Assembly: GCA_039933785.1 (NCBI GenBank)
Contig: JBDTNL010000026.1
Location: 1 to 52,954 of the forward strand
Source of the DNA: JBDTNL01 sp039933785
Lineage (GTDB): Bacteria > Acidobacteriota > Thermoanaerobaculia > Multivoradales > JAGPDF01
Direction of reading: 5' to 3'
DNA: 52,954 bases
This document shows positions 23,694 through 33,965 of this stretch, piece by piece (positions within the stretch are counted from its first letter, which is position 1; each line of letters opens with the position of its first letter). The notes below the pieces were generated by a model. That model saw nothing but the letters and a program-made list of their open reading frames with translations. It made no database searches and was not told where the DNA came from. Both the position numbers and the translations under genes were made by a program.

Positions 23694-26033
23694 TCAGCCC
23701 CGGCGCAGCACGACGAGCGTGGTGTCGTCGCTCGCCGGGCGCCCGCCGCGGAAACGCGTCCAGTCCGCAAACAGCGTCTCGAGCACATCGAGGGCGCCAT
23801 TGCCGGCGCCGCTCTGGAGCACGGTCCGCGCGCGATCGTAGCCATAGACCTCGTCGTCGCCCGCCAGCGCCTCGAACAGGCCGTCGGACGCCAGCACCAG
23901 CGCTTCGCCGGGGGCGAGCGCCACCGGCGCGTCCTGATAGGTGCGGGCCGGACCCCGCCCGAGCGGCAGCCCCGGCAGCGCGAGCTCGCGCACGCCGGAC
24001 GCTCCCCGCACTAGCGCGTAGGGGTGACCCGCATTGGCCATCACCCCTTCACCCGTCACTGGATCGAGCCGCAGAAGCACCAGGCTCGCGAAGTTGCGCA
24101 CGTCTCCTGCCGTGCGCAGAACGCGGTCGATCTCACCCAGAACCTCGGACGGCGTGGTGCCCGAGTAGACCAAACTGACGAGCGCGGCCTTGGTCATGGC
24201 CTGCGTGATCGCGCACGAGAAGCCGTGGCCCGAGACGTCGCCCGCCGCGATCCACAAACGGCCGTGCTCATCCCACACGAAATCGTAGAGATCGCCGCCC
24301 ACTTCGTTGGCGAGCACCGAACGCGCGGCGATCGTCCATCCCGGAATCTCCGGCAGAGTCTCGGGAAGCAATCCCAGCTGCATCCGCGCCAGCAAGTCCA
24401 TCTCGTACCGCATCCGGCGCTCGTCCTCCAGCCGGCGGACAAAGCGCGGTACGCCCACCCGTTCGCTGTTCGGATCTTCGCGCAACGCGAGCGCTACGGC
24501 GCCGGTCACCGCCAGCGCCAGGCTGAGGCTCGCGCAGAGAATCAGGCCGCCGCGCATCCACCCGAGCTGGCCCGCAGCGAACACCGCGGTCGGCAAACAA
24601 AGTGTATTGAGCGCCGCGACCAAGAGAGCGGTCAGCCCGAAGAGCTGATGCGTCCAGATCAAGACGGCGCCCGTAAGCAGCGACACGGCGAGCGCCGCCG
24701 GCCAAGGATCCAGTCCCGGCATCTCGAGGACCAGGCCGGTGAGAACGATCGCTGCCGGCACGGCCCACCGCAGAGGCAGCAGACGCCGTGATGCGGCGAT
24801 CGCCAGTACAACCAAGCCGGCACGCATCGGCGCCTGATAGAGCGGCGACGAGCCGGCGAACACGGAGACCGAGACGCTGGAGTCCGTGGGATGAACGAGG
24901 TTGCCGAGCGCCGCGAAGGTGAAGACCAGGAGTTGCACGCCCGCCAGACCCGCACCCATGCCCCAGCCGCCGAGGATGGCGCGACCGGCCCGGGGCCCCA
25001 GGCGCCCAGCGCGCACGGCGTCGAGGCTGGTAGTGAAACCGGGCAGCGTCGAGCGCAGCCAGGACTCGGCGGCCGACCACAGCACGAAGAGCGCGAACGC
25101 TCGCCCGAACCACACGACGCCGAGGCCCGCCGCCGAGAGCACGCCACCTGACGAGGACGCCTCACCCAGGGCGCCGCTAGTCGCCACGAGAGCGATCAAC
25201 CCAAGCCAGAGCGCGTTCACGAAATCGAGATGCCGCTTGATGAGCAGTGCGACGAACAGGGCGCCGACGCCGACGACGAGCAGAAACCCGGGAAACGTAC
25301 GCAGGAACAAGCCTGACCAGGAGAACATCTGGTTGCGTCGGGTCGCTTCGTCGAGGGTACCTGGCAGACGCGTCGCGGCGGCGCCCGGGCCAGGGAATCC
25401 GACGACTTGGAGGAATTCCTGGGGTTCCCCGGCCGGTCCGCGGGGCAGCGCGAACACTTGGGCCTCGCTGTTGGCAACCATCATGGTCTGCGGTTTGCCG
25501 AGCGGCGGCTCGACTCCCGTCCCGCCGCTCGCGATGACCCGTCGCACGATCTCTCGCACGGGCGAGTCGAAATACGGACGGCCCGCGGACTGGAACCAGT
25601 TCTCGGGCATGATCTGCGCCTGCCAGGGCCGCAGATCACCGCAGATCTGAAAGGTGAGCACACTGGGCAGCGAACCCACGGGCTGCGGGGCACTGTGCTG
25701 GCTGATCTGGATCGGCAGAGCGCAGCCGCTCTGCGCGAGCCATTCGGCCGCCTGCGAGCCGAGGTTTGCGTACGCTGCGGCCAGAACCTTCGCGTCGCTG
25801 CCCAGCACCGCGCGCGGACGGCTGTCGGGCCTTGCCGGCAGCCCCGAGACCTGCAAGAGCTCGGTGAATCGCGATTCTGCGACGGCGGGCTCGGGAAGCC
25901 GGGCAGTGCGCCACTCGGGCAGCACCCGGCGCGCGCCGAGCCAACCGAGCAGGAATACGGCCATCCCTCCAGCGACTGCGCCGATCAGGATGCGCCGAGG
26001 AGAATCGATCGAAGGACGGGCCATCGCCGGCAT
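23694..26033 (-). CDS. Membrane PP2C/SpoIIE-type serine phosphatase
   Basis: 779 residues. One N-terminal transmembrane helix (ILIGAVAGGMAVFLLGWLGA) is followed by an extracytoplasmic sensor region of about 200 residues and then about eight more hydrophobic helices (for example 'FPGFLLVVGVGALFVALLI', 'WPAALAVSLLTGAVLIWT'). A short coiled linker (RRLEDERRMRYEMDLLARMQLGLLP) leads to a SpoIIE/RsbU phosphatase domain with metal-binding motifs 'NEVGGDLYDF', 'AAGDVSGHGFSCAITQAMTKA', 'LVLASDGLFEA' and 'SDDTTLVVLRR'. By family it would dephosphorylate an anti-sigma-antagonist in a partner-switching pathway, but no STAS or RsbW gene is in the window. It lies 39 nt downstream of the esterase gene. Confidence 0.85.
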   Translation of the reverse strand: MPAMARPSIDSPRRILIGAVAGGMAVFLLGWLGARRVLPEWRTARLPEPAVAESRFTELLQVSGLPARPDSRPRAVLGSDAKVLAAAYANLGSQAAEWLAQSGCALPIQISQHSAPQPVGSLPSVLTFQICGDLRPWQAQIMPENWFQSAGRPYFDSPVREIVRRVIASGGTGVEPPLGKPQTMMVANSEAQVFALPRGPAGEPQEFLQVVGFPGPGAAATRLPGTLDEATRRNQMFSWSGLFLRTFPGFLLVVGVGALFVALLIKRHLDFVNALWLGLIALVATSGALGEASSSGGVLSAAGLGVVWFGRAFALFVLWSAAESWLRSTLPGFTTSLDAVRAGRLGPRAGRAILGGWGMGAGLAGVQLLVFTFAALGNLVHPTDSSVSVSVFAGSSPLYQAPMRAGLVVLAIAASRRLLPLRWAVPAAIVLTGLVLEMPGLDPWPAALAVSLLTGAVLIWTHQLFGLTALLVAALNTLCLPTAVFAAGQLGWMRGGLILCASLSLALAVTGAVALALREDPNSERVGVPRFVRRLEDERRMRYEMDLLARMQLGLLPETLPEIPGWTIAARSVLANEVGGDLYDFVWDEHGRLWIAAGDVSGHGFSCAITQAMTKAALVSLVYSGTTPSEVLGEIDRVLRTAGDVRNFASLVLLRLDPVTGEGVMANAGHPYALVRGASGVRELALPGLPLGRGPARTYQDAPVALAPGEALVLASDGLFEALAGDDEVYGYDRARTVLQSGAGNGALDVLETLFADWTRFRGGRPASDDTTLVVLRRG

Positions 26034-26072
26034 TCTATCGAGTGCCTCTCCGGCGGTGACGCGGCGAAACGT

Positions 26073-26744
26073 CTAGCCGGTGACGAGGCTCTGTCGCTGG
26101 AGCGCCAGGAATTCGCCCGCACGGGCTCGAAACTCCCCAGTCCACGCGTGTCCGCCCTCGAAGATGAGCCTCTCCACTCGCACAGAGAGACGACCAAGGC
26201 TCGCGCTGTCCTCCTCGAGCCGAGCGGGGGTATACCACTCGTCCTTCGTTCCCGTCGCCGTCAGGACCTGCGGGAAAGCGACCATACCCGTCTCGAGAAC
26301 GTCTGGCGGGACGTCGCCGGCGAGGGCGATCACGGCGCTCGCCAGGGGGCGGGTCCCGGCCGCCGCGCGGTAGGCCATGGCGACGCCCTGCGAGAAGCCC
26401 AGGTAGACCAAGGGGCCGCCAAACCACGGCTCGCGGTGCAACGCCTCGACCACGGCGCGCACGTAGGCCACATTGTCGGCGATCGCAAGCTCACGATCCT
26501 GGCGGGTCATCCAGCTCGCGATCACCACCTCGCTCCGCCGGTCGTAGAAGCGGTGCAGTGCCTGCACCGAGCACAGCGCCCAATCCGAGGCGCCGGGAAT
26601 CGAGCGCATCTCCTCCAAGTGCATGTCGGCGTTGTGGGCATAGCCGTGAAATCCCACCAGAAGGGGATGCGGCCCGCTGCCCTCTGGAACCTCGACTAGA
26701 TAGCGGCCATGCGTGGTGGTCGAGATCGTGCGTTCGAGCTTCAT
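26073..26744 (-). CDS. Alpha/beta hydrolase, phospholipase/carboxylesterase family
   Basis: 223 residues from ATG 26744, preceded by AGGAGA. The fold is that of small carboxylesterases and dienelactone-hydrolase-like enzymes: 'HPLLVGFHGYAHNADMHLEEM' with the oxyanion loop, nucleophile Ser in 'LVYLGFSQGVAMAYRAA', Asp region 'LTATGTKDEWYTP', and His in 'LIFEGGHAWTGEF'. It is cytoplasmic, and the substrate is unknown. It begins only 28 nt after trpA, so it is probably read through from the his-trp unit. Its role in that setting is unclear. Confidence 0.8.
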   Translation of the reverse strand: MKLERTISTTTHGRYLVEVPEGSGPHPLLVGFHGYAHNADMHLEEMRSIPGASDWALCSVQALHRFYDRRSEVVIASWMTRQDRELAIADNVAYVRAVVEALHREPWFGGPLVYLGFSQGVAMAYRAAAGTRPLASAVIALAGDVPPDVLETGMVAFPQVLTATGTKDEWYTPARLEEDSASLGRLSVRVERLIFEGGHAWTGEFRARAGEFLALQRQSLVTG

Positions 26745-26772
26745 TTCGAGATCTCCTGTCAGCCGTCCCCGT

Positions 26773-27576
26773 TCAACGCCGCCGATGCAGGGGCGCCGAC
26801 AACTCCCGCATGCGCGCCGCCAGGACTGAAGACAGCTCCCGCGACGCTCCGTGCTCCTCAACGACTCGTACCAGCGCGCTGCCGACGACCACTCCCTGGG
26901 CGACCCGGCCCACCGCCGCCACCTGCGCCGGCGTCGAAATACCGAAGCCCACCGCGACCGGAAGCCGCGTGCTCTTGCGGACCGCCTTCACCTCACTCTC
27001 GAGCGTCGCCGGAATTTCGGCCCGTTCACCGGTCGTCCCGGTCCGCGAGACGTAGTAGACGAATCCCGAGGACCATACTCCGGCGCGCTTGCGCCGTTCG
27101 GCGGTGCTGGTCGGTGCGAGCAGAAATACCGCGTCGAGCCCACGGCCACGAAAGACGGGCACCACGTCCTCCGCCTCCTCGACCGGCAAGTCGACGCACA
27201 GCACGCCGCTTACTCCCGACGCCTGCGCCTGCTCAGCGAAGCGTTCGATCCCGCGAGCATGGATCGGATTGAAGTAGGTAAACAGCACGATCGGCACCTC
27301 GACCGCGCGACGGCAGCGCGAGACGGCGTCGAGGACGCCTGACATCGTGGTACCCGCCGCCAGCGCTCGCGCTGCGGCGCGCTGGTTCACCGGGCCATCG
27401 GCGATGGGATCCGAGAACGGGACACCCAGCTCGATCACGTCGGCGCCGTTCTCGGCCAGCACCCGCACCAGCTCGACCGTGGTCGTGAGACTCGGGTCCC
27501 CGGCGGTGATGTAGGGGACGAACGCCGCGCGTTTTTCGGCAGCACAACGGGCGAAGGCTTGATCCAGAACGGTCAT
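26773..27576 (-). CDS. trpA: Tryptophan synthase alpha subunit
   Basis: 267 residues, normal length. It cleaves indole-3-glycerol phosphate to indole and glyceraldehyde-3-phosphate, passing indole to TrpB. Visible motifs are 'AAFVPYITAGDPSL', the catalytic Glu in 'DVIELGVPFSDPIADGPVNQRA', the catalytic Asp in 'GVLCVDLPVEEAEDV', and 'VAVGFGISTPAQVAAV' for phosphate binding. The start codon overlaps the trpB stop by 4 nt. It is the last biosynthetic gene of the superoperon. Confidence 0.95.
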   Translation of the reverse strand: MTVLDQAFARCAAEKRAAFVPYITAGDPSLTTTVELVRVLAENGADVIELGVPFSDPIADGPVNQRAAARALAAGTTMSGVLDAVSRCRRAVEVPIVLFTYFNPIHARGIERFAEQAQASGVSGVLCVDLPVEEAEDVVPVFRGRGLDAVFLLAPTSTAERRKRAGVWSSGFVYYVSRTGTTGERAEIPATLESEVKAVRKSTRLPVAVGFGISTPAQVAAVGRVAQGVVVGSALVRVVEEHGASRELSSVLAARMRELSAPLHRRR

Positions 27577-28790
27577 CGAGCCAGCCCGGCCAGCCCGCTC
27601 GTGAACTCTCGCACCGTGTCGAGATCCTTGTCGCCACGTCCGGAGAGATTCACCACCATCACCTTGCTCTTCGCCAGCCGCGGCGCCCGCCGCGTCGCTT
27701 CGACGATCGCATGCGCGCTCTCGAGCGCCGGGAGGATGCCCTCCGTCCGCGCCAGCAGGTGGAAGGCAGCGATCGCCTCCTCGTCGCTCGCTCGGGTGTA
27801 CTCGACGCGCCCGGCATCGCAGAGCAACGCGTGCTCCGGGCCGACCGCGGGGTAGTCCAGCCCGGCGGACACTGAATGCGTAGTCGCCACCTGGCCGTCG
27901 TCATCCTGGAGCACCATCGTGCGGGTGCCGTGCAGCACGCCTGCATGGCCGCCGTCGAACCGCGCCGCGTGCTCACCGAGCTCTACTCCACGACCGCCCG
28001 CCTCGACGCCGATCAGTCTCACCGCGGGCTCAGCCAGGAAGGCCGAGAACAAGCCAATGGCGTTGCTTCCGCCGCCAACGCAGGCGATCGCGAGGTCAGG
28101 CCACGCTCTGCCGGTCTCCTTGCGGAGCTGTCGCCGGGTCTCCTCGCCGATCACCCGATGAAAGTCCCGCACCATGCGCGGGAACGGATCCGGCCCGAGC
28201 ACCGAGCCCAAGATGTAGTGCGTGCCGCGCACGTTGGTCACCCAGTCCCTCATCGCCTCGTTGATCGCGTCTTTGAGCGTGCGACTGCCCGAATCGACGC
28301 TGGTCACTTCGGTACCGAGCAGGCGCATGCGCTCGACGTTCAAGCGCTGGCGCCGCATGTCCTCGGCGCCCATGTACACGCGGCATTCGAGTCCCAGCAG
28401 GGCGGCCACGGTGGCGGTCGCGACTCCGTGCTGGCCGGCGCCGGTTTCCGCGATCACTCGGCGCTTGCCCATGCGCTCGGTGAGCAGGGCTTGCCCGAGG
28501 GCGTTGTTGATCTTGTGCGCGCCAGTGTGGAGCAGGTCTTCGCGTTTCAGATAGATCCGCGCCCCGCCGAGCTCGCGGGTCAGCCGCTCGGCGAAGTACA
28601 GCGGAGTCGGCCGACCTGCATAGTGCGAGAGCAGGTTGTCGAGGCGCTTCACGAACCGCTGGTCGCGTTTTGCTTTGTCATACGCCGCGGCGAGCTCCTG
28701 CAGCGGTGCCATCAACGTTTCGGGAACGAACCGGCCGCCGTACGGACCAAAGTGTCCGCGCGCGTCCGGGAGAGTGGCTGCACGTGCCAT
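27573..28790 (-). CDS. trpB: Tryptophan synthase beta subunit
   Basis: 405 residues. This PLP enzyme condenses indole with serine to make tryptophan. Motifs: PLP lysine in 'LLHTGAHKINNALGQALL', 'GAGQHGVATATVAALLGLECRVYMG', the phosphate loop 'CVGGGSNAIGLF', and 'SVSAGLDYPAVGPEHALL'. It starts 'GHFGPYGGRFVPETLMAPLQEL', typical of TrpB1. Its ATG shares one base with the trpF stop (TGATG). Confidence 0.96.
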   Translation of the reverse strand: MARAATLPDARGHFGPYGGRFVPETLMAPLQELAAAYDKAKRDQRFVKRLDNLLSHYAGRPTPLYFAERLTRELGGARIYLKREDLLHTGAHKINNALGQALLTERMGKRRVIAETGAGQHGVATATVAALLGLECRVYMGAEDMRRQRLNVERMRLLGTEVTSVDSGSRTLKDAINEAMRDWVTNVRGTHYILGSVLGPDPFPRMVRDFHRVIGEETRRQLRKETGRAWPDLAIACVGGGSNAIGLFSAFLAEPAVRLIGVEAGGRGVELGEHAARFDGGHAGVLHGTRTMVLQDDDGQVATTHSVSAGLDYPAVGPEHALLCDAGRVEYTRASDEEAIAAFHLLARTEGILPALESAHAIVEATRRAPRLAKSKVMVVNLSGRGDKDLDTVREFTSGLAGLAR

Positions 28791-29401
28791 CAGACGATCT
28801 CCTCCATCAAAAGTCGCATCAACCTTTCATCCTTGATTCCCGGCGCGCTTTCGACCCGCGAACAGACGTCCACGCCATAGGCCCGCGTCGAGCGCAGCGC
28901 CTCGCGGACGTTGTCGGGCCCCAGGCCTCCGGCTAGGACCAGGCGCACCTCGGCCGCCAGCGGAGCCACTTGGGAGTAGTCCCAGCTTTCTCCCGTCCCG
29001 CCGTACAGCACCGCATCGCGCCGCTCGACCAGGACACCCCAGGCGCGAGGATGCTCGCGTACCCGACGCGCGTCGTTGGCATCGCGCCAGCGAACCGCGG
29101 GCAAGCCGCGCCGTCCCCACTGCGCCACGAAAGCCGGCGACTCGTCGCCGTGAAACTGCAGCAGGTCGAGTCCGACCCGCTGGTCGATAGCCGTTACTTC
29201 CTCGGCGGTCGAATTCACGAACACGCCGACCAGCTTGACCTGCCCGCGTACGGCGTCGGCAATCTCGCACGCTCGCGTCGCGTCGATGAAGCGCGGGCTT
29301 CTGGGGTAGAAGTTGAGCCCGAGAAAAGACGCTCCTGCATCGGCAGCTGCCCTGGCGTCGCGTGGGTTGGTGATGCCGCAAATTTTCACTTTCGCGATCA
29401 T
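28790..29401 (-). CDS. trpF: Phosphoribosylanthranilate isomerase
   Basis: 203 residues. It performs the Amadori rearrangement of phosphoribosylanthranilate. The barrel signatures are 'KVKICGITNPRDARAA' with the catalytic Cys, 'LLQFHGDESPAFVAQ', 'VLAGGLGPDNVREAL' and 'GVDVCSRVESAPGIKDERLM'. The gene overlaps trpC by 4 nt. Separate trpC and trpF genes, rather than a fusion, are kept here. Confidence 0.95.
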   Translation of the reverse strand: MIAKVKICGITNPRDARAAADAGASFLGLNFYPRSPRFIDATRACEIADAVRGQVKLVGVFVNSTAEEVTAIDQRVGLDLLQFHGDESPAFVAQWGRRGLPAVRWRDANDARRVREHPRAWGVLVERRDAVLYGGTGESWDYSQVAPLAAEVRLVLAGGLGPDNVREALRSTRAYGVDVCSRVESAPGIKDERLMRLLMEEIV

Positions 29402-30198
29402 TGGCGCGCTTCATCCAACAAACGGGCCAGAGCCGCACCCGGATCGGGGGATAGCAGAAAGGTCTCGCCGATCAGGAATGCGTCGAATCCGGCGGCTGCA
29501 AGCCGGCTGACCTCGTAGCCGGTGCGGATGCCGCTCTCGGCGACCTTGAGCGTGCTCTCGGCGCCCTCCGCGCGTTTCGGAATTCCCTTGACCAAGTCCA
29601 TGGAATTCTCGAGGTCGACCGCGAAGGTCTTCAGGTTTCGGTTGTTGATGCCGACCATCTCCCACTCTGCAACTTCGAGCTTCTGGACATCGAAGCGATC
29701 GTGCGTCTCGATCAGTGGCGCGAGCCCCATGCCCCGCGCCATTTGCGCGAGCTCGACGAGGCTGTTCGCTGCATGCATCGATGCGATCAAGAGGATGGCG
29801 TCGGCTCCGGCTGCTTTCGCGCGCTCGAACTGCTCTGGGTGGACGACGAAGTCCTTGGCGATCGTGGGCAGGCCGCACGCGGCCTTGCATCGGGTCAGAA
29901 GCTCAAAGCTGCCGTGGAAGAAGTCGGGCTCGACTACGATCGAAAGGGCGACTGCACCGTGTTTCGCGTACGACCTCGCGGTCGCCTCCGGATCGATTCT
30001 GCCTACCAGGGAGCCGATTCGAGGAGAACCGAGCTTCACCTCGGCGATCACTGCACGACCCCGGGCTCTCGTGAGTGCCGCCAGGAAGGGGTTTTCGTGC
30101 GCTGCCAGGGGAGATCGCCCCACGCTCTTGGCCAGTGGCGGCGGCACGCCGAATTCCTGGCGCCGCCGCGCCACGATGCGATCGAGGATGTCGCTCAT
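29398..30198 (-). CDS. trpC: Indole-3-glycerol phosphate synthase
   Basis: 266 residues from ATG 30198, which overlaps the trpD stop by 4 nt; the frame is open far upstream but that is only high-GC read-through. It closes the indole ring from CdRP. Motifs: 'MSDILDRIVARRRQEFG' start, 'VIAEVKLGSPRIG' (usually K-x-A-S-P-S-x-G, here K-L-G-S-P-R-I-G), 'LPTIAKDFVVHPEQ' with the catalytic Lys, 'VGINNRNLKTFAVDL', 'VAESGIRTGYEV'. The altered phosphate-side loop (P-R-I-G) is a mild departure from the consensus. Confidence 0.94.
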   Translation of the reverse strand: MSDILDRIVARRRQEFGVPPPLAKSVGRSPLAAHENPFLAALTRARGRAVIAEVKLGSPRIGSLVGRIDPEATARSYAKHGAVALSIVVEPDFFHGSFELLTRCKAACGLPTIAKDFVVHPEQFERAKAAGADAILLIASMHAANSLVELAQMARGMGLAPLIETHDRFDVQKLEVAEWEMVGINNRNLKTFAVDLENSMDLVKGIPKRAEGAESTLKVAESGIRTGYEVSRLAAAGFDAFLIGETFLLSPDPGAALARLLDEARQ

Positions 30199-31252
30199 CG
30201 GCGAAACGCCCGCAGCTGCTCGAGCTTGGCCGCCGCGGCGCCGGAAGCGATCGCCTGCCGTGAGCGCTCGAATCCCTCGAGTAGATTCGCGGCTAGACCC
30301 GCGGCGTAGAGTGCAGCACCGGCGTTGACCGCCGTCACGTCGGAGAGCGGGCCGGCCTCGCCGTCGAGCACCGCCCGCAGTTGGCCGGCATTGTGCTCCG
30401 GGTCTCCGCCCAGAAGCTTTTCCAGCGGCACCGCCGGCACGCCAAAGTCCTCCGGACGGACCGTCCGCACTTCGACCCGCCCGTGCCGCACTTCCGCGAC
30501 CCGAGTGGGTCCGGTGAGCGTGATCTCGTCGAGCCCATCGCTTCCATGCACCACCAAAGCATGTTCGCTCCCGAGCTGAGCCAGCACCTCGCCCACGATC
30601 TCGACCAGCGACTCCGAGTACACGCCCATCACCTGCCGCCGCGCGCCCGCCGGGTTGGTCAGCGGACCGAGCACGTTGAACACCGTTCGCACGCCGAGCT
30701 CGCGGCGTACCGGCATGACCTCGCGCATCGCGGGATGCAGGCGGGGCGCGAACAAGAATGCGATACCGATCTCGTCGAGCGCCTGGCCGGCGCGCTCGGG
30801 AGTGGCTTCGATGTCGACACCGAGCGCCGCCAGCACGTCGGCGCTGCCTGAGCGGCTCGAGACGGAGCGGTTGCCGTGCTTCGCGACCTTGGCGCCGGCG
30901 GCCGCCGCGACCAAGGCCGCGGCGGTCGAAATGTTGAAAGTGCCCTTGCCGTCGCCGCCGGTCCCGCAAGTATCGACGATGGACTCCTGGCGATGCGGGA
31001 TTCGCACCACCCGCTGTCGCATCGCCGACGCTGCTCCGGCGATCTCGGCGGCACACTCACTCTTCATCGCCAGCGCCACGAGCAAGGCCGCCTTCATGGC
31101 GTCGCTGAGCTTGCCGTCCATGAGCTGACCGAAGAGCGACTCCATCTCCGCTCGCGAGAGGTCTTCTCCTGCCATCACGCGGCGCAGCGCGGCGCCCGGA
31201 GCGAGGGGAGCGAGGAGAGCGAGAGACTCGGGAGGCGACGGCAGTTCAATCG

Positions 31253-31256
<4 letters not shown>
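30195..31256 (-). CDS. trpD: Anthranilate phosphoribosyltransferase
   Basis: 353 residues from ATG 31256, overlapping the trpG stop by 4 nt. It joins anthranilate to PRPP. Key motifs are 'VDTCGTGGDGKGTFNISTAAALVAAAAGAKVAKHGNRSVSSRSGSADVL' (pyrophosphate and PRPP binding), 'GIAFLFAPRLHPAMREVMPVRRELGVRTVFNVLGPLTNPA', and 'HGSDGLDEITLTGPT'. It is a stand-alone enzyme, not fused to TrpG. Confidence 0.95.
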
Positions 31257-31833
<577 letters not shown>

Positions 31834-31837
<4 letters not shown>

Positions 31838-33312
31838 CGCTCCTCCGCCTCGAGCGCACGGGCGAGCGCGACCGCCTGCAGGAGAGCCGCGGCTTTATTT
31901 TCGGTCTCGCGCTCTTCGGTCGCGGGGTCCGAGTCGGCCACGATTCCGGCCCCTGCAGTGACCGAGGTCTCGCCGTTGCGCACCACCAGGGTGCGGATCG
32001 TGATGCAGGTGTCGAGGTCGCCGCTGAACGAGGCGTAGCCCACGGCGCCGGCATACGGGCCGCGCGCTTCGGGTTCGAGCGTGTCGATGATCTGCATGGC
32101 GCGGATCTTGGGCGCGCCCGAGACCGTACCGGCGGGAAAGCACGCGAGCAGCGCGTCGAGCGCGGTGGTCTTCTCTGGCAGCTCAGCGGCGACGCTCGAG
32201 ACGATGTGCATCACATGGCTATAGCGCTCGATCTCCATGAAGGTCTCGACCTTGACGCCTCCCGCGGTCGCCACTCGCCCGAGGTCGTTGCGCCCGAGAT
32301 CGACCAGCATGACGTGCTCGGCGCGCTCCTTCTCGTCGGCGAGCAGATCCGCCGCCAGGGCGCGATCCGATTCCGCGTCCTGGCCGCGCGGGCGGGTGCC
32401 GGCGATCGGCCGGGTTTCGGCGCGGCGGCCGCTCTTGCGCACCAGCATCTCCGGCGAGGCCCCTACCAGCGCGACGTCGGGAAGCTCGAGCAGGACCATG
32501 TAGGGACTCGGGTTCACCGCGCGCAGCGCGCGGTAGAGCAACAGTGGAGCCGGGGCGTCTCGGGTCTTCCAGCGTCGCGCCAGCACGACTTGAAAGATGT
32601 CTCCCGCAGCGATGTGTTCCTTGGCGCGCTCCACCGCGGCCCGATACTGCTCGCCGCTGAGGCTCGCGGGTCCGAGGTCCGCGGCGACTATCGTCCCCCG
32701 CGGCATTGATGCCGCGTGCTCGGTCACGCCACCGCGCAGGAGCTCGGCCATTCGGTCGAGATCGGCGTTGGCTTGCTCCTGGCTCACTTCCCCCTCGATT
32801 TCGTTCGCGACCGCGAGCACCCGCTGCCGCGCGTGATCGACCGCCAGGACCGTATCGAAGCGACCGATGACGGCGACCGGCAGGTCGAAGGGATCCGGCG
32901 GGCGGTTTGGCAGCGTCTCGATCAAGCGAATCAAGTCGTAGCCGAAGAATCCGACGAAGCCGCCGGCGAAGGGCACCGGTCCATCGCCTGAACGGACCGA
33001 GCCCAGCACGCGCTCGAGCGCTGCGAGCGGCACTCCGGGAAGACGGACTCGGTCTCCCGAACCGGCGCCGGTATCCTGGACCTCCAGCCGGTCGGGATAG
33101 AGACGGTACAGCTTGCGCGGGGCCGCGCCGAGGAAACTGAACCGGGAGACCTGTTCGCCGCCCGTGACGCTCTCCAAGAGAAAGCGCACCGGCGAGAGCT
33201 CGGCGAGCCGCCGATAGAGCGCCAGCGGCGTCACGCTGTCGCCAAGGAACTCACGGACGTGTGCGATCGCGTGCCTGCCAGTCGGCGTGGCCTGGGTCGC
33301 CACACCGGTCAC
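31834..33312 (-). CDS. trpE: Anthranilate synthase component I
   Basis: 492 residues. It converts chorismate plus ammonia to anthranilate, the committed step. The tryptophan-feedback site is present ('RFLLESVTGGEQVSRFSFLG', L-L-E-S...S-x-x-G). Catalytic motifs are 'GDIFQVVLARRW', 'GTRPRGQDAESDRALAADLLADEKERAEHVMLVDLGRNDLGRV', 'FPAGTVSGAPKIRAMQIIDTLEPEARGPYAGAVGY'. It is the first trp gene and its ATG overlaps the last his gene (hisIE) by 4 nt, which physically fuses the two pathways. Confidence 0.96.
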
Positions 33313-33965
33313 GCGACGGCCTCCCGCTCGACGGACGCGAGGTGACGCCGGCGAAGCTCGCTCCCGACCAGCGCCGCATCGACGCCGCGCGCTTCGAGCA
33401 GCACAAGGAGGTGGAACAATAGGTCGGCCGCCTCGCTCGCTACGCGCTCGGCGCTGCCGGCCGATCCTTCCGCGAGCGCGGCAACCACGGTCTCGACCGC
33501 CTCCTCGCCCACCTTCTGAGCCATCTTCGGGAGACCTTCCGCGAACAAGCGTGCGGTGTAGCTCGAATCAGGCGCGGCAGCGCGGCGCTCGGCGATGATG
33601 CCTTTCAACCAGCCGAGCTCGAGGGTCGGCTCCAAGCTCGAGTCGCTCGTACCGAAGCACGTTCGCTCCCCCGTGTGGCAGGTCGGCCCCACCGGATCCA
33701 CGCGGCAGAGCAGCGTGTCTCCGTCGCAATCGGCGCGCACCTCGCGCACCGTCAGGCTATTGCCCGAGGTCTCGCCTTTCCGCCAAAGGGCGCGGCGCGA
33801 GCGGCTCCAGAACCAAGCTTGTCCGCTCGCGAGGGTGCGCTCCACCGCTTCACGGTCGGCGAAGGCGACCATCAGCACGGCGCCGCTCGCGATGTCCTGT
33901 ACCACCACTGGGAGCAACCCTCGGTCGTCGAAGCGCAACTGCGAAATATCCAAGGCGAGACTCAC
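33309..33965 (-). CDS. hisIE: Bifunctional phosphoribosyl-AMP cyclohydrolase / phosphoribosyl-ATP pyrophosphohydrolase
   Basis: 218 residues with two domains. HisI (about 1-115): 'VLMVAFADREAVERTLASGQAWFWSRSRRALWRKGETSGN' and the zinc motif 'DCDGDTLLCRVDPVGPTCHTGERTCF'. HisE (about 125-218): 'LPKMAQKVGEEAVETVVAALAEG' and 'EAADLLFHLLVLLEARG'. It catalyses steps 2 and 3 of histidine synthesis. It is the last his gene and couples into trpE by a 4-nt overlap. Confidence 0.95.
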   Translation of the reverse strand: MSLALDISQLRFDDRGLLPVVVQDIASGAVLMVAFADREAVERTLASGQAWFWSRSRRALWRKGETSGNSLTVREVRADCDGDTLLCRVDPVGPTCHTGERTCFGTSDSSLEPTLELGWLKGIIAERRAAAPDSSYTARLFAEGLPKMAQKVGEEAVETVVAALAEGSAGSAERVASEAADLLFHLLVLLEARGVDAALVGSELRRRHLASVEREAVA

